From NCBI RefSeq assembly GCF_002775205.1, contig NC_036456.1:23246968-23310967 (forward strand): a stretch of 64,000 bases of DNA, given 5' to 3'. The stretch is from Xiphophorus maculatus (lineage: Eukaryota > Chordata > Actinopteri > Cyprinodontiformes > Poeciliidae). Below the pieces are notes generated by a model. It worked only from the letters and a program-made list of their open reading frames with translations. It had not been told where the DNA came from and made no database searches. Below, piece after piece: positions 13,201 through 36,342 of the stretch. A program made the translations under genes and the position numbers. The first letter of the stretch is position 1. Every line of letters begins with the position of its first letter.

Positions 13201-14159
13201 ATTTATTTGGACTTTGAATTCAGGTCAACTTTTTTGCTAACTGGCTAAGCTAACCTTCTGGTTTCATAACATTTCTGCTCTGCCTTTATTTTCCCTCAGG
13301 TTTTATTCTGACCTGTTTGCTGTTTGCCAGTATGGATGTGACAGTGAAGCTTGTTTCTGCAGACTGTAACCTTCAGCTTTCTGTGTAAACAACTAAAAAA
13401 AATTTGGCAACAGTTTGAAGGTTAGAAAATGATGTGTGCAAATTAGAAAAATGTTATAAGACTGTATAAATCAGGTTTTATCTGGCTCCAACGCTGACAA
13501 TCTGATTAACTGACAATCGATTGAAAGGTTATCTACTGCAGGTGAGATTCTGGTTTAGATTTCTGTTTAGAAAACCTTCAAATCTGGAATATATTCATCT
13601 ATCCAGCAGCAGAAATGATGAAAACAGAGACGCTGCTGCTCACCGAGGCGTTTAAAGACTGAAGGATTCGCCTTGAAATGGATTTTCTTAGAAACGAAGC
13701 AAGAAAATTAGATAAAGCTGAAACTAATGAGTCACCTGGCCTTAAGTGAAGGAGGGTTAATTACTCTTTTATGACTTTAAATGAACAAATGGAGATAAAA
13801 GAAGACGTCTTGAAGTAATTAAAGGGAAGATGTTACATTTGGAGTCGGTACAAAGGAGAGAGGAACTCAGGGTATTAACTCTACATGTCAAAAGTTATAA
13901 ATCTTATAATAATCACAGCTGTATTTGGTCTGATGTTTATCAGATCAAAAGTTTTTATGTTTTTATGTTTCCTGCATAAATAATCAGACACATCAGCTCA
14001 TTTTTCCATCTTCCTCCTCGGCAGCAGCAGCAGCCCTCCTCTGTTTTCCGTCCATTAGCTCTCAGATCAGCCCGTTGTTGGCTGTAAAATGTTCGCTGGA
14101 TGAGAATATTAACTCGCTCTCTTTCTGTCTTTCCTGTTTTTCTCCGGCCGTCGTCACAG

Positions 14160-18500
<4,341 letters not shown>

Positions 18501-21500
18501 TGTCCGGTTCTTCCCTCTCGACCAATCCGGACACCCGTGAAACAGCCTGTATTTGCAGAAACGACAAACCACGCCCTCCTTCTACTTCTTCTTCTTCTTC
18601 TGTGCTTCTGTGCAATTCTGCTTTCACTACAATGGACCAAACCGAGAGAGGCGCTGGACAAGACAGGACTTTCAAAAAGAGACGATGAGGAGAGGAGGAG
18701 GAGACTATAGGGTAAGCGGTGCAGCAACGGAGAACTGAAAGAGACGAGAAGATGGAGAGATGTTGGTCTGTTAAAGCATGGTGCATAGCCTGGCAGCAAT
18801 GGACACCAATGAGGCTTTAGAGACTTGCAAACAAGGCACAGTGTATTATGTACATGCATGTCTGAATGTGTGTTTCAACCTGTCTGTACTCCGTTATGAC
18901 GAAGCCAGCACAAATTCCTGCTCATCGGTTACCAACCTGACAGCTTTTCCTCATCTCTTTGCTTTGACTTCTTCTGCTTTTCTAGAAGTTTTCATTTTTG
19001 CTCTCTCCGTCTTACTAGCACTGCCTTTTAGCATGGCTCCGTAACCTATAGAGCTACAGCTGTTGTCATTTTACTAACTCTGCCTTTCTCGGAGTCGGCG
19101 TAGATTTTCAGTTCAGTGGTTGAATGCATGGACCAGCCACATCAACGGTTTAGGAGATTAGACCCAGTTCCAGGGTGAATACGAGGTTTAATCTTTGAGT
19201 TTATCTGTCTTGGATGGAAACTTTAGCAGAGTTTTAGAAGACAGCAGCCATGTTGGGTCGGTGAAAGAGAGGAAAACCTTGAGGTTGCCGTGTTCTACAG
19301 CGGCTAAAATAAACTGGTAACCATTTGTAGAAAGATTTGCACTGAGCTACAGAGAGGTTTTGTTTTTCTGTCCTTCTAGAGTCACATCTGTTGGTTTTAA
19401 AGTGTGGAGCTGTTTGCAGATTTGTCTAGTTCCCTGCCTTTGCACGCGAGAATGACTCGCTGAAATCTTAACGTTTAATGTTCAGGACTTTGGTCCAACA
19501 TGCATTCAGTTCAGATGTTGATCACTGCCTCCCTAAAACGACACATAACTGTTGAAGTAGGAAACAAAATAGTTTACAGAAAACTCATCTTCTGCAGCAA
19601 TTACAATTTTCAGTAATTTCACCAACAACCAGTTTTTACCATCAGTCAGATTTTAACATAAAATTAAAATGATTAATTAGGCTTCTTAGGAATACAAAAA
19701 TGCTATTTCTGATCATCTATATCAGATAAAAAATGTCACTTGAAGGAGTTTGACTTTGATTTCTGCATTAATGAGATTTATTGGAAGGAGTGAACTCTAA
19801 ATACCGTCAATGACCAATTCTGGCCTAAAATATGAACTCAACTTTAAACAAAAACACAATTTCATCACTAAAACATAATTAAATCTTGTTTTTATATATA
19901 GTTTGATACGCTGATCATTTTCTGTACTATAGCAACTATTGCTAGCCTTTTATTTCCTAATGTTATTTGGGTTAAAGTTTATAGTTACAACTATTTGCAA
20001 GATATTGCATCATCAAATTCTGTTTAAATGCATCAACCAAACTTATTATGTTTTTAACATTATCATATTTAATTTCCCTTTGGGATCAATAAATTATTCT
20101 TTAACTGACCTGAACAATATTCATTTAAACAAAAAATATAGAATTAGGTTTTCTATCTTCAATGGTACAGAAGATCAGAAGGTTATTTTTATTTTATTTT
20201 TGACTTGGTCGAGTCAACATAAACATTAAAACGCTAAACGTGCCAGAATGTCGTCGCCGGTCTGAAACTCCCTCCAGGTTTCCAGCTGGATGGGGAAAAT
20301 CCTAGAACCTCAATGGTGCTCTGAGAATTTTGTTCTGGTTCTAGAAATTTCAGCAGAAAATATACAAGATATAGTTTGGGTTTGTTCATAAAACCAGTTT
20401 CATTGTTGGTGGTAAATATTGTCCATACTTGTTCTAGTTGATGTATAATTAGACGGGACAGGACTGGTACTACAGTTACTTGTTTTAGTTTCTGGATCAG
20501 TAGCGTTCTTTGTATTTGGGTTTAAAGGTGTTTGTTACAACCTCATGAAAGAGATTAAGTTGGTAACTGTTGCATATAGCTCTTCAATAATACAGTAGTT
20601 TATCAAGCAGTTAAGCTATACTGGTAGTAATAAAAAATACATTCATAAAAAACCTTTAGTTCACTTAAATGCTTTAGTGAAACATCTGAGATGTTCGATT
20701 TTTGACTTAATGCTAGTTACATGTTTTTAACATCTAGAGGTTTAAGATTAGCATGTGTTCCAGAAGCCAGTTGAAATTCACATACTGATGAGGCATAACT
20801 GTTTCAAAGTTTTGATTTTGCAAAACTGAAAAGGCATTTTTACATTTCTAGGAGTTTTGCTAGCAAAAAATATAACCGGAGTGCTAAATGTTGTACTTGC
20901 GGCTTCCTCTTGTACCATAGTGCTATTTTTAAACAGCTCCAAATTTACATTAAGACTTTTTTAATTCTAATATTTAGCATTAATTTTAAATGCAAACTCT
21001 TTTATCCTGGTAATAATTGCATTTAACAAACAATATCAGCAGGAATCTGTGCTAGCAAAGCTAATGCTAACTGTGTAAAGAGTGGCTAATCACACACAAC
21101 CGTTAGCATCATATATTAGTGCTTTAATGACAATGTTGAGCAGAGAACTCATCAGTATACACTGGCTAAATACTGAATACCTCATGTAACATTAAGCGAA
21201 GTTAGCAACGTCTTTTGGATTAGACTGTCAGAGGGTCATTCTTCATTTATAAGCACTGCTCGCTTTTGTCACGTCTTATTAGTTAAATTATTTTAAATAG
21301 GTAACCTAACGTCTGTGGTAACATTTTAACATGTTACATGGTAATATGGACTTATTTCCATTAGTAAGGATTTGGATACAAGTAAGATATAATTGTTTTT
21401 GTATTGACTTTTGTATTGAGTTTTAAAACAGACACGTGAGTATCCTTCATATACTATCCATCTAAATTCAGTTGAAAAATATCGCAAGTATTACTTCTCT

Positions 21501-21863
21501 CTAAATTTCCAGTTGTTTTAATAATAACAACACAGACTACTGATTTTTGTCTTCAGAATATTTGCATTGTTCTTCAGCTTTCTTCAACTGGACAGAAGCA
21601 ACTTTACCTCATTATTGCTTTATCAAATGACATTAGAATCAAGCCGGTGATGAAAGGATTTAACATGTCATACACTATTTTGGCTGGAGAATAGTGAACT
21701 TTGAAGCTGTAAAAACAAAAAATAGAGTATTTTAGACATGAATGCTAATATTATGAAACTGCAGTGTCAAGCTTACCACAGAGATCTACCGTCAAATAAA
21801 CAATAAACACCATGGCAATAAATGACGCAACAATAAAATTTAACATTTCAATAAGAACACAAG

Positions 21864-21867
<4 letters not shown>

Positions 21868-21902
<35 letters not shown>

Positions 21903-22115
21903 TGGCTAGATAGCTAGCTTGCATGCTAGCTCGCTAGCAATCTGTAGATAAGTCTATCTGTTAGCTAGCTAGCTTGCATGCTGGCTAGTGGTCCCAGCTA
22001 ACAGTCTATCTATCTATTGGCTACTTAGCTTGCATGCTAGCTAGTTATTTCTAGCTCTAACAGTCTATCTGTTGGCTAACTAGCTTGCATGCTAGTTAGC
22101 AATCACTAGCTAACA
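21868..22115. repeat. (TATC)n plus palindromic TAGC-rich minisatellite
   Basis: An ATCT run at 21,868-21,901 leads into about four diverged units of roughly 55-60 bp. Each contains a palindromic core TAGCTTGCATGCTAGC or a close variant, followed by a GCTAACAGTCTATCT-like joint. Confidence 0.8.
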
Positions 22116-25100
22116 GTCCGATGTGCGACACCAAAATAAGACTAATGAACTTTCTCTGCCACATTCTAGCTACTCCTAAACTGTTGCAGGTTTTAGAAGA
22201 TGGAGGTTTGGAGCACAATGTATGTTCAGTGTTTTTCTTTTTTATTTTATGTTTTTTAAAAATTTTTCTACCTTTTTTTCATTGCGTGAACTTCTGTGTC
22301 TAAAAATCTGATTTTCAGATTCTGTCTGTGGAAGGTTTGTGAGCTGCACGCAACCGAAGCGCTTAATGTTTGCTGTCAAGGATGGCTGTCCAAACACAAA
22401 ATCAGTAAAAATACGACTAGTGAGACGTCTGTCTCAGCTTTCATTGTGAGCAATTAGCTTATTTTAGAAAGTGCTATATAATTGCTCCGTGGGCAAGCTT
22501 TTATCCCACTTAGGTCTAAGCATTCCTATTTAAACTACAAAGTGCTTTATGACTTTTTTATTTTCTGTTAAATGTCTTAATTTAATTCGGCCCAGCTTTT
22601 ACCTGTTTCTGTTTTCTGTCTTTGCCGATTTGCCCTCTATGGCGACATGTATTCTAACCTCAATGAGGAACTTGTTGTACAGTGTTATTCTCCATGTTCA
22701 CTATTCACTTACGTGAGTGTCAGACCTCGGCGACTTTACTTGCCTCTTCTTAGTTTTCAGCGTAATGTGTGGACTGAAGGATAAAACGTAGCACTTAAAC
22801 CAAACCTGGTTTCATCTCAGCCTTTCATCGGTTGGAAGCTAGCAAAAACACTCATCTGGGGTGACCTTCAAACTATTTAGGAAAGGAAAAAAGCTGAGCA
22901 TTGATATTAAAATGCAATGCTTTTTCAGTTTGAGTTTAAATTGAGACTTTTTCATCTGCCTTAGTGTTTTAGTTTTTTTATGGGGGCATTAAAAGATTTT
23001 ATTGAATGGAGTTAGCCTCTTTCTGCTTCGACGGCACCAAAACAGACATTTTTCTCCTGTAATTCAATTGCATCATCATGACGTAAATTAGTGCAGCTTT
23101 CCATTTACTTCAAAGATAGGAACTGTGAGCCCCGAAAGAGCCAAAGAAGAAAAAGCAAAATGTGCTTTAGCAAGACCCTGACTTGTTTGTGTAAGATCCC
23201 AGAAAGGCTTTGCAAAACCCCTTCAAGTTTTCTTATGACATCAGGCAAAGATTTGCAAGATCCGAGGAGTGATGAAATCCCACAAAAGTTTTATTGGATA
23301 AAGCAAAAGTTAAAAAGGATTAATGCAATTAGTCTTCAGTAATTGCAGTCCTAGTCACTGCCCAAGTGTTGTTGCAGTTTGTCTACATTGATGAACATTT
23401 AAATGAAACTCAAACTTATGATTTATTTGTCTTGTCTCAGGCCTAAACCACATGTGGGTCAATATCTGGTCAAACGAATACATTTTTATGTGTTTTTGCC
23501 TTTTATCCACACAAAAACTCTGTTTAATATCACTAAAGTGATTATAAAAACTCCAAACAAAGTGGAGATTTGGGAGAACTCCGTATTTAACAAAAAATCA
23601 ACAATATATCCACAAACCTCGTTTGACACATTTCCCAATCGACAGTCTTATTTTAATAACTTTATATTCTAATGCACTATTTAAATATAGTTCAACCCAT
23701 TAATCTGCCCACACAAATGAACCTCCTGGCGCCATGTTTAATTCCTAACAGGAAGTCGTGATTGTTTTGAAACAATCTGATCAGCTGACAGGTTGTAGTT
23801 TGGCGTTACACTGCCCCCTATGGGTTTGGCATGCTTAATACAACGCTCAGGGGTGAATTTGTTTGGGTTCAACTGGATGAAAACGTATATGAAACTGATC
23901 CTGTGTGTATGATATTATTTTTTTAATAAATGTGGCGTAGAGATTTGTTTATAAAAAGACATGGCTACGTCTTTTTATAAACAATTACAGAATTATTGGT
24001 GATTCTGAAACTATTATGGTTTTACCAACACATTTTAATAATTGTATTTATATTTTTTCACATGTTCTGATCATTTTGAGAGCGGGTGATGATCATATGT
24101 GTTTCCATGGCTAATGGAGGTGGAAGTCACACATTTCTGATGCAGAGTCTTTCCCTTATCTGCCTCTTGAACCCTCATCTTTTTCAGGAACCCGAAAACC
24201 TTTATGGGATCTTACAAAAAAAACAAGCCAGGATCTCTGAACATGTGTGGAATCTCTGAGAACTTTTGAGAAATCTTGCGACTCTTTTTTGGGATCTTAC
24301 GAAACAAAAAATGTTAGAATCTTCCAAAAGCCATTTGGGATCTCTGGCAAAATATTGGAAAATCTTACAGATGCTGTGAAAATAACTTGGGATTTTCTTA
24401 TAGTACTTTTGGGACTGAGAATAACATCTCAGACCAGTTTAATTGGTTTTCAGTAAAAGTCAGATAAAAGTCTGTAATCGTTGTCTTCAGTGACCAGATT
24501 GAATGCTAGCAATGCCAACCAACAGCAACAGGTTATTTCTCTCTGCATTTATCTATGACTGTTTTGAAAATAGATACAGTTTTATGTGTGTGTTTTAGCA
24601 AATTTTCAACAGTCATAAATGCAGTTGGACAGTTCCATCTGTCACCACATGTCCTGCATGTGGCGGCCATATTGGATCTAAACTGACGTTGCTCAACCTG
24701 CTTTCTGAAAATGTTTGCACTATGATTTCTGAGGCATAATAATTTGGCCTTGGTCTGACCTGTGGCTGTGTTACATAATGAAGCTGTACGCCTTGTGGCT
24801 GTATTAAAAATGAGATGTAAAAATAAACAGCTCTATGCCTGTGGAACCTGCCGTTCTCTGGTGAGCTACTTGTGTGTATGTAAATATATATACACAACTC
24901 ATTACTATTTATTTAAGTATTGTACATATTCATTTGGTTATTTATTGATTTATTTATTCCAGAGTCCTGTTTATTCGTCAGGCACCTGTGACATTACTTT
25001 GATGGTTGTAATCACTTGGGTTTGTGGTGTAGCAGAGAGGAGGAGGTGGTTATTTTCAGGGTCTGTGGGTGGGGTGGAGAAAGAAACCATAGCTGTGATT

Positions 25101-25194
25101 CTAACTGTTGCTCTCCTCGTATTGGACAGTGATATACTCTAAGACCACTGTATGTATAACTGCTTGTTGTGAAGATGATCTACAGTGATATGAC

Positions 25195-25200
25195 AATAAA
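25195..25200 (+). terminator. Candidate distal poly(A) signal for sh3gl2
   Basis: Consensus AATAAA with a GU-rich stretch about 25-40 bp downstream. Assignment to sh3gl2 is inferred from strand and the lack of another plus-strand gene between. Confidence 0.35.
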
Positions 25201-26390
25201 GAACTAAAACCACAATCAAAAGCTGTGTATAATGTGTCTAAGGTTTATTTTATATACAGAGTCTTCATTCAAAATCTGAATCAAAGAGAAAAAAGTGTTT
25301 GCTATAGTGTAAAGATTGATGCGTTTTTTTAATGCTTGTTTTCCAGAACAACTAGCAAAATCATATGAACTTCAAAAATGTTACATCAGGGTAGATTTTG
25401 CTTTTTAGAGTGAATAATGCAAACGAATAAAGCAGCTAGTTAATTGAGACCAGAATGGGTAAAATATGACGCCATGTTAGGGTCATTGTAGAAGAAGGAA
25501 TAAATTTCCGCCAAAATATCATTGAATTATTCTAGAAAAGACCAAAAAAAAAAATTTAATTACAACTTTTCAAACTCAGAAACTGACATGTTTGGGGTTT
25601 TTTTTTACTGGAAAATGTCTTAGATTAATCTCAAACTTTATGAGTGTTTTTATAAAGTTTAAAAGGTGTGATTATTTTCACTGTAAAATGAATTCCTGTT
25701 TGATTTTAATATACAAACATCCACTAGAGACGCTAGAAGTCAACGTTTCCTTCATGTTGCCGTTTCCCTCCGTTTTTATATGTTCAGGTGCTTCAAGAGA
25801 AGCCCGGATCTGTTTTGAAAAGAATGAAAAATCATGAAACTTATTTTTTAACTGACGCCTTGAAGCAATATTTGTGCTGTAATTTTCTAAAACATCCCAT
25901 CAACTAGTCATCTAACTCGAGTTACATGTGTTCATTTTGCTGTTTGTCGTTTAAAATATCCAAATTTCTGTTGACACTTGAAAGCAACAACGCCTTGACC
26001 CACTTTCACGCACGCTATGTAAACGTTGTGTTACTGTATCGCTTTATGATACAAAATAGTAGCGTACTTCCGGAAACTGTTTGCTTTTCAAAATAAATGT
26101 AAAACAATAAACATACTTTGTATATTATTTCATAAATACGACGCTTTTATTTTGCCTATATATGAAACAAACTGATATATATTTCAATTTTGAGCTAGAA
26201 TGTAAAATAAGTAAAGTTAATGGTCAGCGCGTCTACTGGACCGTCTCAGACTTTTATTGTTGTAGTCTTCGCTGGAAGTTCTTTGTGCTAGCTGTAGCTA
26301 ACTTCACTCTGTTTCCGCGTGTTGATGCTGAAGAGAGGATCGTGTAGAAACGAGTGTTTTTGCAGCGCAGAGAGTCAGAAGTAGAAGAAA

Positions 26391-33929
<7,539 letters not shown>

Positions 33930-36342
33930 ACCCTCCCAGTTTCCCATCAGCCAACACCAGCTCTGCTTCCACTCCCACTGGGCTGCATCCCATCCGTTAA
34001 TCCTCCAAAACCAAAATAACTTTCTCCTCCATGCTTCACGTTTATCTTTTATCAACAATCCGCTCAACCCCTCAGATTCTTCCTACGTTTTTTTTGTAGA
34101 TTTCTTATAAACTCAGGAATAAAATGTAAAAACAAAAAGTTAGAAGACATTTATAAACATTTTCTTTCCTCTTAAAATATGGGATTTCTTCCCTTTTATT
34201 ATTTTTTGTCATATTTATACAATCGTCACTTTTTCAGGAGCTCAAATGACCAGATTTAATTTTTATCAGTTTAATTTCTTTCTCTGAATACATCCGACTA
34301 TATTTTACCAAGTTTGTAATATCTTCACAGAAAACACGAAATCTAATATTTTCCTCTTCAAAACATCTGCAGCCATAAAATAAAGTTGATTTAACGTTTC
34401 GTTGGTCGATTCCATCAGAAGCGTTTGTGTGGTGATGTAAAATAATAATATGTGAAATGATTAAATTCAGGTCGGTGGATGCAGGTTTTTTTATTTTTGA
34501 GATTTGATTCTCGTTTTTTTCCCCCCCTTTGACCTTTGACCCGATCTGTCGTCCCGGTTCCCCGCAGCCAGCTGCGCTCAGGGCAAACTGTGTTGTTTTG
34601 TTTGTGTTTTTTTGCCAGCAGAGCTTTTTAAAAAATCTATTTTTTCAGAGAAAGTTTTGTTTACTTTTGTATGGCTGCCTCGAGGCGCCGTCTCTCTCTC
34701 TCTCTCTCCGTCTTTCTCTCCGTCTGCCTCGGTGTTCGTTTCCAGAGAGATCCGTCACTGTCGCAGCGAAGCCATGAGGTCGTTTGCTTGTTTTATTTTT
34801 ATTACTTTCTGTAAGTTAAAAATGAGAAATCATACAAAAGGACTCTGTAAATAAAATCTTAACATTTTCCTTCTGGTGTCTCTTCATGTCTTCATTCTGA
34901 ATTTGCACAAAAATGTTCCTAATAAAAATGTTTTTGTTAAACTTTTATTGGTAAATTTCTACATAAAAAGTTGTAAATTGTAGAGAAACAGAAATTTACC
35001 CCCAAAATTCTAAATTTCTTAAATTAATCTAAACGAAATTCTAGAAAAAACTCTAAGCTGTCTGAGTTTCAAAAGTTAAAAATTTGTCATGTTGTAAAAA
35101 TCTTAAAGTTTGAGATTTTTGAGTTTTTAAGCTCAGAAATTTTTTCTAGAAAAATACAACTGAAGAATCTGAATTACAACATTTAATTTCCCTTTTGGAT
35201 CTATAAAATATCTTTGAATTGAAGATTTCTTTGGTGGAAATATATTTTTCTATGTGAAATGACCCTCATATGCTGTCGTATATATTATAAGAAGTTACAA
35301 AATAAATTTTCTCTAACTTCTAGTTATGACGTTTGTCCACAAGGGGGCAACAAATCAACATTTTCGGACGAAATTTATTTATTTCTCTCGACAATCTGTT
35401 AGTTCGGCCTGGGGCTGAACGATATGGGTTAAAAATTAATCTGTAAATTATTTTTTTTTCATATTAAGTTCAGTTTTATTAGATCTTTTCCTTCTCTAAC
35501 TTTTCCTAAAAAGAAATTACAAATTACAGAAAATGTTTTTAAAAGTCGCCTTTATTTGAATCATTTCTTCTGGTAATTGACTTGAATTCAAAGTCCAACT
35601 AAATACAAGCTGTAAAAGCGAAATGGTTGACTTTTAAATATTTAATCGTTATGAATGCAAAATTTGATTTGATTAAGCTGGTTTATCAAGTTTAACCTCC
35701 ACAACATTTAGCAATTTATAATTATTTAGGATCTACATCAATTGCTTCCGTCTCTTTTGTTTTATGATGTTTTATAACATCATTTGCTTTTACTGTCAGT
35801 CAAAATGATCTATACTATTGGATGCTGAACAGTTTATCCCTATAAAACTAATAGTTTTCATTTCATTGCATGAAAAAACACAAACAAAAATAAAGTAGTT
35901 CAATATCTGACAGTTTTATGCATTTCTTGTTTTTTTCAGAGAATTTTTCCCAGATTTAATAATTTCTCTCAGGTGAACTTCATCTTCCACTGATTATTGT
36001 TTACAGTTGCTCAGCTTTACTCAAAGATTGTTTCTAATGTTTACTGTAAATAACTTTGTACTTTGCACAATGCTGTGAAAATGATGGAAATTTTCAGGAT
36101 TTGGCACCAAGATGTGACTTTGCTGCATTAGAAAACACTTCCAGAGTGAAAGAGTCGCCAGTTTATAACATTTAGTACAAACAAATACTGATGTTTTCTG
36201 TCTATTCATTTCATTTAATTATCAAGTTTTAATCTTACTTTCACAATTTTTATGCATATAAATTAAACAGTTCTTTGTTTCTGGAGCAAAAGTGAAACAG
36301 CATCCATGTTGTTGAGGTCAGTGTGAATAAATGTGATTGGGG
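33930..36342. other. Convergent spacer: anp32b 3' UTR and coro2a 3' side
   Basis: The first 920 bases are the anp32b 3' UTR, including a CT-rich run at 34,690-34,730. The rest is AT-rich, with a LINE-like tail near 35,195-35,222. No minus-strand poly(A) signal close to the coro2a stop is obvious; TTTATT (AATAAA on the minus strand) occurs near 35,375-35,390 and 35,545. No gene was recognised. Confidence 0.5.
34850..34855 (+). terminator. anp32b poly(A) signal
   Basis: AATAAA about 920 bp after the stop, followed by a T/GT-rich segment. Another AATAAA at about 34,379 is a possible upstream site. Confidence 0.55.

Larger units (their letters stand above)
1..14159 (+). other. sh3gl2: sh3gl2 intron 1 (5' part outside window)
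   Basis: No coding exon could be supported here. The next sh3gl2 exon starts at 14,160 with the residues that follow the first 15 of endophilin, and no sequence for that N-terminal exon was found, so this stretch is read as the 3' part of intron 1. It is AT-rich and holds dispersed repeats (listed separately), a (GAT)n run at 2,135-2,159, a (CA)n run at 4,642-4,675 and a shorter one near 11,512-11,536. GC-richer islands near 3,340-3,560, 4,570-4,800, 9,060-9,260 and 12,190-12,420 could be conserved regulatory elements, but nothing in the sequence alone proves it. Open frames in these islands show no family signature. Confidence 0.6.
18501..26390 (+). other. sh3gl2 3' UTR / intergenic tract
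   Basis: No gene is supported between the sh3gl2 stop and the anp32b start. The proximal part is probably 3' UTR; a first poly(A) signal candidate (AATAAA) is at 19,308-19,313. A second at 25,195-25,200, followed by a TGTGTATAATGTGTC stretch, would give a 6.7-kb UTR. The tract includes a LINE tail near 20,080-20,105, the TAGC-rich minisatellite at 21,868-22,115, inverted arrays near 23,130-23,300 and 24,185-24,440, and a hairpin at 23,945-23,984. The last few hundred bases should hold the anp32b promoter; a TTCCGGAA palindrome (ETS-like) occurs within 26,066-26,075. Confidence 0.45.

Noticed and set aside
24762-25142. 126-residue plus-strand frame near the distal poly(A) signal
   Set aside because: No domain, biased toward chance hydrophobic stretches. 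Better explained as UTR.
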